Of a stretch of 36,530 bases of DNA, positions 1 through 7,268 are shown in pieces. The notes under the pieces are model-generated. The model did not search any database and was not told the origin of the DNA. It saw nothing but the letters and a program-made list of their open reading frames with translations. This DNA comes from Actinomycetes bacterium (GTDB lineage Bacteria; Actinomycetota; Acidimicrobiia; Acidimicrobiales; SZUA-35). Positions within the stretch are counted from its first letter, which is position 1. Each line of letters starts with the position of its first letter. The translations under genes and the position numbers were made by a program. The stretch lies in assembly GCA_024227975.1 (NCBI GenBank), contig JAAETV010000064.1:1-36530 (forward strand). The letters are read 5' to 3'.

Positions 1-1486
1 CTTGGAACTCCGTTGACGAGGCGAAAGCGTCAGAGATCTCGACCAGGGTCATGCCCGAACGCCTGGCCGCCACCCAGTGATCGAACCCGGCCGTGTCAGG
101 CAGGCGGCCGAAGTAGGCCCGGTAGAGCCGCACCACCTGGCCCCGATACTTGAACACGGTGTTGACAGTGATGGGATTGATCTGGCTCGTGGTCCGGGTT
201 GGTGAGGGGGCGGCGGCAAAGTCCAGGTTCTCATGGGTCCCTCCCAGGATCTGGTTCGAGTCACCCCCCAACCAGTCGTCGAGGATGGTGGCGTACACAC
301 TGCGCAGGTCCACCGTCGGTACCAGGTTCCCTCGGCGGTCGAGGGCGCTCAGAGACGGCAGCTCACCATAGAACCCACCTCGGATCTGGGACCCGATGGC
401 CAGCATGGTGTTGGCCGCCCCATGGTCGGTCCCACTCGAGTTGTTGGCCTTGACTCGGCGGCCGAACTCGGACATGGCCAGGATCATGGTCCTGGCTCCG
501 AAGCTGGGGTGGAGTCGGTTGTAGAACGCCTGGAGGCCCTCATTGAGCTCGGCCATGCGGGCATTGTGTAGCTCAGGTTGGCGGGCATGGGAGTCGAAGT
601 CGCCAAAGTCCACGCTCAGGACCCGGATGCCGAGATTGGCGTTGATCAGCCTGGCCGCCAGCTCCAGTTTGGCTTTGAGCTTGCCTTCGGGTAGCTCCTC
701 GCCGTAGATCGGTTCGACCCGGGCCGCCAGGTCAACGGCTCGGTGACCGTTCAGAGCCAGGCTGTCAGCCAGGTCGCCGAGCCCGGTCGATGTGGCGGCG
801 AAGGCGGCCAGAGCGTCGTATTGGCGCCGATAGGTATCATCGACCCCCTCGATCTGGAAGATGCCGTTCGGCTCCGGAGGCAGGCCTGATGCCTGACGAT
901 GCTGGCCTTGGACAACCAGGGGGATTGAGGTCCCGATGTTGACCCCATGGAAAGGGTCGTCGCCGCCGGGGAGACCGTCGAGATACCGACCGAGCCAGCC
1001 ACTGTGGAAGCTGTTGCCCGTCCCTCCCCCGCCCATGACTCTGGCCATGGTCGAGAAGTGGCTGAGATCGGTCATACCCGGGGTGCCGACCCCATCGATG
1101 ATGGCAACGTCGCCCTTGTTCCACAGGTGATTGACCATTGACAGGCCGGGATGGAGGGCCCGCTCATCTCCGATGGGAATGGCCGACGAGGCGGCGATGG
1201 CCAAATCCCTTCGCCGGTCGTAGTAGATGCCGTTCTGGATCGGGATCACGGTGTTCAGGCCATCATTGCCGCCACTCATGGTGAGCAGGACGAGGATGCC
1301 GTCATTGGGGCCGACTGGGGTGGCAGCGCCGGCTGCATCGGCCAGCCAGGTCGGCACCATGGTGGCTCCGGTGGCCAGGGCCGCAGCCTGGAGGAAGTTA
1401 CGTCGGCTGACATTGAACGGATCAGCCGGCAGCGGCGCTGAGAGGGCACTGATGACGTGTGAGGTAGTTCGATCGCAGGCAGACAT
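1..1486 (-). CDS. DUF1501 family Tat-exported protein with DUF4214-like C-terminus (partial)
   Basis: The gene runs off the left edge; 495 codons are visible. The start is ATG 1486, three bases after the stop of the DUF1800 gene, so the two are probably translationally coupled. Residues about 26-45 carry a twin-arginine signal (SRRNFLQAAALATGA), which predicts Tat export. The DUF1501 body shows LTMSGGNDGLNT, TDLSHFS, DFGDFDSH and SEFGRR with TDHGAAN, typical of this sulfatase/alkaline-phosphatase-like family. The last 50 visible residues (VVRLYRAYFGRLPDTAGFDHW) resemble a DUF4214 repeat, a domain found in cell-surface and S-layer-like proteins; the protein continues beyond the window. DUF1501 and DUF1800 genes commonly sit together; the biochemical role is unknown. 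The family call is firm and the DUF4214 call is moderate. Confidence 0.88.
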   Translation of the reverse strand, partial: MSACDRTTSHVISALSAPLPADPFNVSRRNFLQAAALATGATMVPTWLADAAGAATPVGPNDGILVLLTMSGGNDGLNTVIPIQNGIYYDRRRDLAIAASSAIPIGDERALHPGLSMVNHLWNKGDVAIIDGVGTPGMTDLSHFSTMARVMGGGGTGNSFHSGWLGRYLDGLPGGDDPFHGVNIGTSIPLVVQGQHRQASGLPPEPNGIFQIEGVDDTYRRQYDALAAFAATSTGLGDLADSLALNGHRAVDLAARVEPIYGEELPEGKLKAKLELAARLINANLGIRVLSVDFGDFDSHARQPELHNARMAELNEGLQAFYNRLHPSFGARTMILAMSEFGRRVKANNSSGTDHGAANTMLAIGSQIRGGFYGELPSLSALDRRGNLVPTVDLRSVYATILDDWLGGDSNQILGGTHENLDFAAAPSPTRTTSQINPITVNTVFKYRGQVVRLYRAYFGRLPDTAGFDHWVAARRSGMTLVEISDAFASSTEFQ

Positions 1487-1489
1487 CTC

Positions 1490-2722
1490 TCAGGCCATCT
1501 GGAATTCGGGAGTGAGGAGGGGGAGCATCAGCAAACCGGCCCGTTCGGACCAGGCAGTGGCCAAACGTTCCCGCTCCACATAATCGATGAGGGCACCGCG
1601 GGTGGCGGTCGATGGGCTGGTGATCTGGAACAAGCTCAAGGCAGCATCGGTGGCGGCACTGGCTGAGAGTGAGTTGGAGTTGCCAAGCTCCTCCCGCCGG
1701 TAGAGGGCCCAGCGGACGGTGCTGGCGAAGTTCGCCTTGGCCCACAAGGCCGATGCGTTGACCCAATACAGGTTCTGTTTCCACCCGGCCACGTTCGGCG
1801 GGTAGAAGGGCTGTTGGCCCATGGTGCGGATGGTCCACTCGGGATGAGCCTCGGAACAGTTCAGCCCCGACACCCGCATGGCCGAGACCACGTACTCCAT
1901 TGGTGAGCGGATCAGCCCCTGCTTCGCCTTCGCCGAGCGGAACTGGGGGTGGAGGAAGATGGCCCGCAGCAGGGCCTTGATCTCCATCCCACTGGTGGCG
2001 AAGGAGTCGGCAATGGAATCGACGACGGCTGGCTCCGGGTCGGGGTAGGCCAGGAACGACCACAGCTTGGTTGCAATGAAGCGTGCCACTGTGGCCTTCT
2101 TCGGCCCATTGATGATGTGATCGATGATGCTGGGGCCATCCCAGTTCCTGGTGTCACCGAAGAACGTCTTGAGCCCCCAGTCGTGAGCTTCCGGGGTGAA
2201 CGTGTAGGCCCCATCATCGTTGAGAATGTGGCCGGTCCAGGCCCGAGCCGACTCAGCGACGTCGTCTTCGGTGTAGTTCCCGACCCCGAGGGTGAACAGC
2301 TCCATCAGCTCCCGGGCGAAGTTGTCGTTCGGGCGACCGGCAACATTGCGGTCATTGTCGAGGTAACGGAGCATGGCGGGCTGGACTGCGGCCCGTTGGA
2401 CCAGCTCCTCGAAGTTGCCGAGTCCGTGGGTTCGGAACAGCTGGTTCTGATCGAATATCCAGTCACGCGTGAACACCTTCTCCATCGATGTACACAGGTG
2501 GCCGTGCCAGAACAGGACCATCTTCTCCACCAACGGGGAGTGTGAGGTCCGACACCGCTCGAGCCAGAACCAGACCATCTCGACGAAGTTCTGGTAGAAG
2601 CCGTTGCCCTCATCGAGATTCGGAAGGCCGACATGATGGGGAGTTGCCGCTGAGGTATCCAGCACCTGCTCGACGAGCTCGGGCCACTCGTAGACGCCCA
2701 AGGCCAGGATGTCGGCATGCAT
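1490..2722 (-). CDS. DUF1800 family protein with anomalous start
   Basis: The protein has 410 residues from the first ATG (2722) and pairs with the DUF1501 gene downstream. It shows DUF1800 motifs: LVEKMVLFWHGHLCTS, ARELMELFTLGVGNYTEDDV, ESARAWTGH, and PPNVAGWKQ near the C-terminus. The function of the family is unknown. The start is odd. The 21 codons directly upstream of ATG 2722 encode the conserved family N-terminus (SYDDVAHLLSRAGFGG), yet they contain no ATG, GTG or TTG and are bounded by an in-frame TAG at 2788-2786. An ATG at 2795 behind a GGGGG stretch lies in another frame. So either the real start is non-canonical (between 2785 and 2770), or a one-base indel separates ATG 2795 from the body, or the gene is damaged. 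The coordinates given are the conservative ATG version; the true protein probably extends to about 2785. Confidence 0.8.
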   Translation of the reverse strand: MHADILALGVYEWPELVEQVLDTSAATPHHVGLPNLDEGNGFYQNFVEMVWFWLERCRTSHSPLVEKMVLFWHGHLCTSMEKVFTRDWIFDQNQLFRTHGLGNFEELVQRAAVQPAMLRYLDNDRNVAGRPNDNFARELMELFTLGVGNYTEDDVAESARAWTGHILNDDGAYTFTPEAHDWGLKTFFGDTRNWDGPSIIDHIINGPKKATVARFIATKLWSFLAYPDPEPAVVDSIADSFATSGMEIKALLRAIFLHPQFRSAKAKQGLIRSPMEYVVSAMRVSGLNCSEAHPEWTIRTMGQQPFYPPNVAGWKQNLYWVNASALWAKANFASTVRWALYRREELGNSNSLSASAATDAALSLFQITSPSTATRGALIDYVERERLATAWSERAGLLMLPLLTPEFQMA

Positions 2723-2827
2723 GCCACCGAAGCCGGCGCGGCTCAGCAGGTGGGCGACGTCATCGTAGGAAGTGGTGATGGGTAGCTATCGCCATTTGGC
2801 CCCCAGAGTTGAGTCTTTCGGCCTTCC

Positions 2828-3658
2828 TCAGACCTGGGTAATTGGGATCTCGACCAGGCTCTGGAGGACCCGGCCAAAAGAACCAACGTCATCGTAGAGA
2901 ATGGCGTCGTTGTAGCCGACTCCGGCGGTTGCTCGTTGGCTGTGGGCGGCAATGGCGATCCAGGGACCGGTCGGGTAGCGGGTCAGCTGGAGGGTGAGAT
3001 CGGGATTGATGTAGCTGGCACCCGTCGGGCTCTGCTCCCAGCCAGCAGCGGCTGTCAGATCGGCAATCGTTGCCACCTGACAAAACGGGGTTGTCTCCTG
3101 GCCTGCTACTAGAGGGGAGGTCAGCCTGACCCAGAGGATGCCTGGCCCTGACTCCTCGTCGGAGCCTTCGGCAAAGCGGAGCTCCGATGAGTCGCAGTTG
3201 AACCCTGGACGGGGGTACTCGAAGTCGCTGGGGCCTGGATCGGCGGCCCATGAGGGGCGGATCGGGGGTTGGCCGTTGCTCACTTCGACCCCAGCCGCGG
3301 TGGCCACCCACTGGCTGGTAGCTCGGGCCACGGTGCGCCCATCGCAGCCGATGCTGACGTCAACCACCCGTGATCGACGCCCGGGTTTGGAGACAACGGC
3401 AGTGATGTCGAGTGGTTCGAGTGGCACCGCCGACAGGAGCTCGACGGTAAGCCGGGAGCAGATCTGGTCACCATCGGGGTCGACGAGGTGCTCAGCGGCC
3501 CAACCAGCCAATCCGCCTACGGGACCGCCATGGAGTAGGCCATGGTCCCAAGGGCCACGGCAATAGAGCGATGGGATAGCCCTAGCTTGACTCGGGCCCT
3601 GTCGCTCGACGGCGAACAGGGCCCGTTGGTCGGCGTTGGGATCGTCGAGAGCCCACAC
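2828..3658 (-). CDS. Thioesterase-like double-hotdog protein
   Basis: A 276-residue protein starting at GTG 3658. Its N-terminal half (GPWDHGLLHGGPVGGLAGWAAEHL, then LTVELLSAVPLEPLDITAVV and the GRRSRVVDVSI segment) matches the first hotdog fold of TesB-like thioesterases (PF13622 type). The second half (SQRATAGVGYNDAILYDDVGSFG) is the degenerate second hotdog. Such proteins hydrolyse acyl-CoA thioesters or act as hotdog-fold hydratase relatives, probably in the cytosol. The gene lies 14 bases downstream of the SDR gene on the same strand and is likely co-transcribed with it and with the ArsR gene. The substrate cannot be inferred. The start is the first plausible codon after the SDR stop; the ribosome site is weak. 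Confidence 0.75.
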   Translation of the reverse strand: MWALDDPNADQRALFAVERQGPSQARAIPSLYCRGPWDHGLLHGGPVGGLAGWAAEHLVDPDGDQICSRLTVELLSAVPLEPLDITAVVSKPGRRSRVVDVSIGCDGRTVARATSQWVATAAGVEVSNGQPPIRPSWAADPGPSDFEYPRPGFNCDSSELRFAEGSDEESGPGILWVRLTSPLVAGQETTPFCQVATIADLTAAAGWEQSPTGASYINPDLTLQLTRYPTGPWIAIAAHSQRATAGVGYNDAILYDDVGSFGRVLQSLVEIPITQV

Positions 3659-3672
3659 AGCCTGGTCGCCGC

Positions 3673-4629
3673 TCAGCTCGGCTTGCGGTTGCCGAACTCC
3701 TTGAAAGTGTCGGCGATGGAGGTCGTGACCGACGCCAGCTCGTTGCGGCCTTCAGCCAGAGCACCAGCCTTGGCCTGGAGATCGGCGACCGTCCAGCGGC
3801 CGTCGGTGGCGATGATGTCATCATTGCTGAGCGACCAGCCGCCATAGAGACCGACCTCGTTGCCACCGACGTGGAAGACGCCGCCGGTGAAGGGGCAGCT
3901 CTCAGTCGACAGGTAGGCGACCAGAGGTGAGACGTTGGCTGGATCCCACTTGTCGAACTCGCTGGGGTCGTCGGGGGCCTTGACTACATCCTCCAGTCCG
4001 GGGGTGGCCAGGGTGAGCCGGGTTCTGGCGATGGGAGCCAGGCAGTTGACCCGGACCCCATAGCGAACGAGCTCACCCGCCGCCACCAGGGTCATGGCGG
4101 CTATGGCGGCCTTGGCTCCGGAGTAGTTGAACTGGCCCAGGTTGCCGAGCATGGCACCCGAGGCGGTGTTGACGATGGCCCGTTTGCCTTCGTTGCCGGC
4201 CTTGGTCTGCTCTCGCCAGTAGGCGGAAGCCCAGTGGGTTGGGACGAAGTGGCCCTTGGTGTGGACCTCCATCACCGCATCCCATTCGGCCTCGGTCATG
4301 TTGACCACGACTCGGTCCCGCAGAATACCGGCATTGTTGATGAGGATATGGAGGTCACCGAAGGTCTCGACAGCTTGGTTGACCATCCCCTGGACGCCTT
4401 CCCAGTCGGTGACGTTTGCACCATTGGCCACCGCTTCGCCGCCCATGGCCTCGATCTCGGCCACCACTTCATCGGCGGGGGTTGCATCCGAGCCCGAGCC
4501 GTCGGCCGCGCCACCGAGGTCGTTGACTACGATTTTGGCCCCTTCGGCCGCCATCAGCAGGGCGTGTTCGCGCCCGATACCTCGTCCTGCTCCGGTGATG
4601 ATTGCTACCCGTCCATCCAACGAACCCAT
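3673..4629 (-). CDS. SDR family oxidoreductase, MFE-2 / 3-hydroxyacyl-CoA dehydrogenase type
   Basis: A 318-residue classical short-chain dehydrogenase. It has the NAD(P)-binding motif TGAGRGIG (residues 12-19), NNAG (98-101), catalytic Ser157, and Tyr169/Lys173 in YSGAK. The insert after the second beta strand (NDLGGAADGSGSD) is typical of the peroxisomal multifunctional-enzyme-2 (17-beta-HSD type 4) dehydrogenase branch, which oxidises 3-hydroxyacyl-CoA or hydroxysteroids. The C-terminal extension (PFTGGVFHVGGNEVGLYGGWSL) also fits that branch. ATG 4629 is chosen because GAGGAG lies four bases upstream; an in-frame GTG at 4641 would put the ribosome site inside the gene. It sits downstream of arsR and 14 bases upstream of the thioesterase gene. 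The exact substrate is unknown. Confidence 0.85.
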   Translation of the reverse strand: MGSLDGRVAIITGAGRGIGREHALLMAAEGAKIVVNDLGGAADGSGSDATPADEVVAEIEAMGGEAVANGANVTDWEGVQGMVNQAVETFGDLHILINNAGILRDRVVVNMTEAEWDAVMEVHTKGHFVPTHWASAYWREQTKAGNEGKRAIVNTASGAMLGNLGQFNYSGAKAAIAAMTLVAAGELVRYGVRVNCLAPIARTRLTLATPGLEDVVKAPDDPSEFDKWDPANVSPLVAYLSTESCPFTGGVFHVGGNEVGLYGGWSLSNDDIIATDGRWTVADLQAKAGALAEGRNELASVTTSIADTFKEFGNRKPS

Positions 4630-4692
4630 GATGCTCCTCACTGTCTTTCGTGCTTGGCGATCCGCTAAATGCAGGATCGATCTCTGGCGAGG

Positions 4693-5085
4693 TTAGTTTC
4701 GCTGGCCGCTCGCCACCACCTGGTCATCCTCGGTGCCGAGAGCGGTGGTGAGCTGGGTCATGGTTCTGGGGTTGAGCCGGAACCAGGCCCACTTCCCCCT
4801 CTGCTCACGTTCGACGATCCCGGCCGCAGCCAGGATCTTGAGATGATGGCTGACCGTCGGCTGAGATCGGCCAACGATCTCGGGTAGATCACAAGCACAC
4901 AGTTCGCCAACATCGCTGCAGGCCAGGAGGGACACCAGTCTGATCCGGACGGGGTCAGCCAGGGCTTTGAGCCGGGTCGCGAGCTGGGTCGCCTGGTCTT
5001 CATCGAGCACGCAGCCGGTCAGGGGCGGGCAGCAGAACTCGTCGGTAGCTTCGTTTGCCATCGAGTCGGTGGACATGGGGACCAT
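4693..5085 (-). CDS. ArsR family metalloregulator-like transcription factor
   Basis: A 130-residue winged-helix repressor. It contains the classical metal/arsenic site ELCACDL (ELCxCD motif) just before the recognition helix SQPTVSHHLKILAAAGIVERE, plus a Cys-Cys pair near the N-terminus (EFCCPP). In ArsR/CadC proteins, binding of As(III) or another soft metal to these cysteines releases the operator. ATG 5085 has GGAGG nine bases upstream. The gap upstream holds two palindromic copies fitting ArsR operators, one starting 22 bases before the start codon, so autoregulation is likely. No arsenic-resistance gene is in the window. Its neighbours are an SDR and a thioesterase downstream, and a divergent LLM flavoprotein. 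Metal sensing is therefore suggested by the motif but not supported by the context. Confidence 0.9.
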   Translation of the reverse strand: MVPMSTDSMANEATDEFCCPPLTGCVLDEDQATQLATRLKALADPVRIRLVSLLACSDVGELCACDLPEIVGRSQPTVSHHLKILAAAGIVEREQRGKWAWFRLNPRTMTQLTTALGTEDDQVVASGQRN

Positions 5086-5106
5086 CCTAGCAAACCTCCG
5101 CTATGT

Positions 5107-5122
5107 ATTGATAATCGTCGAT
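5107..5122. promoter_or_regulatory. Operator-like palindrome, copy 1 (proximal to arsR)
   Basis: ATTGATAATCGTCGAT is an imperfect palindrome. Read on the minus strand (ATCGACGATTATCAAT, preceded by CAT) it closely matches copy 2 at 5154-5169, including the flank CATATCGAC. It begins 22 bases upstream of the ArsR start codon, in the right place to overlap its promoter. ArsR-family proteins bind AT-rich ATCAA/TTGAT-like dyads, so this is a candidate binding site. This is inferred and not proven. Confidence 0.6.
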
Positions 5123-5153
5123 ATGACATCCAAGAAGGGCCTTGCACTAACAT

Positions 5154-5169
5154 ATCGACAATTGTCGAT
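5154..5169. promoter_or_regulatory. Operator-like perfect palindrome, copy 2
   Basis: ATCGACAATTGTCGAT is a perfect 16-bp palindrome. Together with the flanking CAT it repeats copy 1 in opposite orientation, with centres 47 bp apart. It stands out as AT-rich in a GC-rich stretch and lies between arsR and the plus-strand genes. The likely reading is a second ArsR operator allowing divergent control of the genes to the right. Confidence 0.6.
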
Positions 5170-5224
5170 CCGTGGAAGGCCCCCTATCGGCGCAGCTCCT
5201 GTATGTCTCCAACTCGGAGTCAAT

Positions 5225-5344
5225 GTGTCCGACATCGATGAGGCCATCGATGTCTCCACAGCAGAGGTGGCCGAGGCCGATCTAGCCGGCCCCGGCCCGG
5301 CCCGGTACCGGTCGCTGGTCTCGCGTGGCCCCGAGGTGTTATGA
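5225..5344 (+). CDS. Possible 39-residue acidic small protein
   Basis: GTG 5225 is preceded by CGGAG with five bases of spacing. The 39-codon frame (starting MSDIDEAIDVSTAEVAE) uses GC-ending codons much like real genes here and ends TGA at 5344. It lies between the ArsR operators and the LLM gene and would be the first gene of that transcript. I recognise no family. Against it, its first codons coincide with a perfect hairpin (5231-5254), which could be the reason the sequence is conserved instead. Treat this as a hypothesis. Confidence 0.35.
   Translation: MSDIDEAIDVSTAEVAEADLAGPGPARYRSLVSRGPEVL
5231..5254. repeat. Perfect 10-bp hairpin
   Basis: GACATCGATG and CATCGATGTC form a perfect 10-bp inverted repeat around an AGGC loop. 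No T-run follows, so it does not look like an intrinsic terminator of the plus strand. It lies just after the GTG of the possible small gene. It could be an RNA hairpin affecting that start or another regulator site. The sequence evidence for the dyad is direct; the role is unknown. Confidence 0.5.
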
Positions 5345-5405
5345 AACCCAGCAGGGGCTTGAACGGCCAAGACGATTGCCCCATCCGATCACGAGGGGAC
5401 ACGAC

Positions 5406-6320
5406 ATGAAGTTGTCGGTTGAGTATCCGAGTATTGCCTTCCGGGAGGGTCCCCAGAAGGTTCTCGACCTGGCCCGGGCCATCGAGGACATCGGCTACGA
5501 CGAGATTGCCGTGTTCGATCATGTGGTGATGGGCTACCCAACTGACGATCGGCCGGCCCCCATGTATCCGCCCCGGATGCCCGTCCTGGAAGCGATTGTC
5601 TTGCTGGCCCAGGTGGCGGCTGTCACCGAACGGGTCAGCTTGTCGACCGAGGTATTGGTGCTACCCCAACGTCAACCGGTTCTGGTGGCCAAGCAGGTGT
5701 CGACCATCGACTCCCTTTCAGGGGGGCGGGTCCGGCTCGGTGTCGGGGTGGGCTGGCAGGAATCGGAGTACGAAGCTCTCGAGGAAGACTTCTCGAACCG
5801 GGGCAAGAGGATGGACGAGGCCATCAGGTTGCTGCGGGCCTACTGGGGCGATGATCAGATCGACTACGAGGGCGATCACTATCAATCGAGGGCGATGGCC
5901 ATGGAGCCGAAGCCTCCTCAGGGGCGTGACCTCCCGATCTGGATCGGGGGTGGGTCGACGGCTGCCCTGCGACGGGTGGCTGAGCTTGGTGACGGCTGGA
6001 TGGGAGCGGCCCTGGCCGATGTCGAGGACATCACCAAGATGGTGACGACGATCACGGGCCACGCCGAGTCAATTGGGCGGGATCCGAACGAGATCGGTAT
6101 GCAGATGATGCTCCAACCACCGCCCCGCAGAAGAGAGGACATGGCCTACTACGCCAATCATGATCTCGTTGTGGCCAGGGCCGAGATGATCAAGGGGCTC
6201 GGATTCGACTGGTTGTCGCTCAATGCGACGGCCGTCTACCAGGCGGGAGCTCGCAGCGTCGATGCCATGATCGACGAGTTGGCCGCTCTCCACAGCAAGA
6301 TCCGAGCCGCCACTGGCTGA
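5406..6320 (+). CDS. LLM class F420-dependent oxidoreductase
   Basis: A 304-residue luciferase-like TIM-barrel protein. Visible family features are LARAIEDIGYDEIAVFDHV near the N-terminus, STEVLVLPQRQPVLVAKQVSTIDSLSGGRVRLGVGVGW in the middle, a RGKRMDEAIRLLRAYW helix, and PIWIGGGSTAALRRVAELGDGWM in the cofactor-binding half. These fit the TIGR03619-like actinobacterial group that uses F420 in redox steps on unknown substrates. ATG 5406 is preferred because GAGGGGA lies just upstream and the homology begins there; longer in-frame starts overlap the operator region. It is transcribed away from arsR and ends six bases before the convergent deacetylase gene. F420 use is inferred from family resemblance only. 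Confidence 0.85.
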   Translation: MKLSVEYPSIAFREGPQKVLDLARAIEDIGYDEIAVFDHVVMGYPTDDRPAPMYPPRMPVLEAIVLLAQVAAVTERVSLSTEVLVLPQRQPVLVAKQVSTIDSLSGGRVRLGVGVGWQESEYEALEEDFSNRGKRMDEAIRLLRAYWGDDQIDYEGDHYQSRAMAMEPKPPQGRDLPIWIGGGSTAALRRVAELGDGWMGAALADVEDITKMVTTITGHAESIGRDPNEIGMQMMLQPPPRRREDMAYYANHDLVVARAEMIKGLGFDWLSLNATAVYQAGARSVDAMIDELAALHSKIRAATG

Positions 6321-6326
6321 AGGCGC

Positions 6327-7202
6327 TCAGCTTGATTCGAGGGAGTCTTCGATCCCGAATCCAGTACCCGCGGCCACGGCACCCGCTATCTCGTCGAGCC
6401 GGTTGAAGCTGATCCCCAGCTCACTCATCTCATCTATCCACGCCTCGAGGGCCAGGAGTCGGTGACCCCGCCCGATGGCCTGCGGATGGAACACCACAGT
6501 GCACACCCCGGAGGTGACCTCTCGGGTCATCCAGCGGACATCGCCGCTGAAGTTGGCGAACATCTCGGTCGGTGAGCGTAGGCCGGGCATCAGCATTCGG
6601 CGGAAGGTCACGAACTCCAGATAGACATAGTCATCCAGGGTCCATGACCAGGGCAGTTCGATCAGGTCGAGATCGAGACCCCACCGGGGCGGTCCGTCGT
6701 CGGGGAAGGTGCTCGCTCCCCGCACCTGGTACGGCCGGTAGTCATGGCCCATCAGCGATGAGTCATAGCGGAGACCATGCTCGACGAGTAGATCCAGGGT
6801 CTGGGTGGTCACATCACCCGACGGGGCTCGGTAGCCACTTGGTAGCTGACCCGTCAGCTCCTCGATGAGGGTGATAGACGTTGTCAGCGTCCAAGCCTCC
6901 CGGTCCCGGTCGAGGGTGGCATTCAGCTCGTGGGCGTAGCCGTGGAGCCCGATCTCATGGCCAGCAGCGGCAATAGCGCGGCACTCAGCAGGGTAGGTCT
7001 CCATCGTGTGGCCGGGGATGAAGAAGGTGGCCTTGATATCCCGCCGATCCAGGAGGCGCAGTATGCGGGGGACGGCAACCGCTCCGAACTCGCCCCGGGA
7101 GATCGGAGCGGGAGTGGTTTGGCGTCGTTGCATCCACAGTGATGGTCCGTCGAAGTCGAAGGTAAGGCAGAGGTGACCGGTTGGGTTGGGGTCGAAGGCC
7201 AT
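6327..7202 (-). CDS. Polysaccharide deacetylase (NodB / CE4) family protein
   Basis: A 291-residue NodB-fold protein without a signal peptide or membrane segment. The metal/catalytic motif 1 reads LTFDFDGPS (about residues 13-21). Motif 2 has the HGYAHE histidines (about 87-92), and motif 3 is GYRAPSGD. A late histidine is in VVFHPQAIGRGHR. The cytosolic form with a TFDFD motif resembles the PuuE allantoinase / HpPgdA subgroup, whose members act on cyclic imides, allantoin or short glycans and not on exported cell-wall polymers. An amidase and a dihydropyrimidinase-type gene are nearby in the window, which mildly favours a small-amide substrate. It is convergent with the LLM gene and follows the pentapeptide gene by 66 bases. 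Confidence 0.82.
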   Translation of the reverse strand: MAFDPNPTGHLCLTFDFDGPSLWMQRRQTTPAPISRGEFGAVAVPRILRLLDRRDIKATFFIPGHTMETYPAECRAIAAAGHEIGLHGYAHELNATLDRDREAWTLTTSITLIEELTGQLPSGYRAPSGDVTTQTLDLLVEHGLRYDSSLMGHDYRPYQVRGASTFPDDGPPRWGLDLDLIELPWSWTLDDYVYLEFVTFRRMLMPGLRSPTEMFANFSGDVRWMTREVTSGVCTVVFHPQAIGRGHRLLALEAWIDEMSELGISFNRLDEIAGAVAAGTGFGIEDSLESS

Positions 7203-7268
7203 GGTGCTCCATCCTGGGTCGAGGCCTGGTCATGGTGAGGTCCCGGGCCAGTGGGAATGAGGCCGATG

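Noticed and set aside
4658..4679. CGATCC/GGATCG dyad between arsR and the SDR gene
   Set aside because: Only six base pairs with a ten-base loop and no T-run; too weak to call a terminator or operator.
4693..5085. Arsenic resistance operon
   Set aside because: The ArsR carries the metal motif, but no arsB, arsC, acr3 or arsenite methyltransferase is present on either side.
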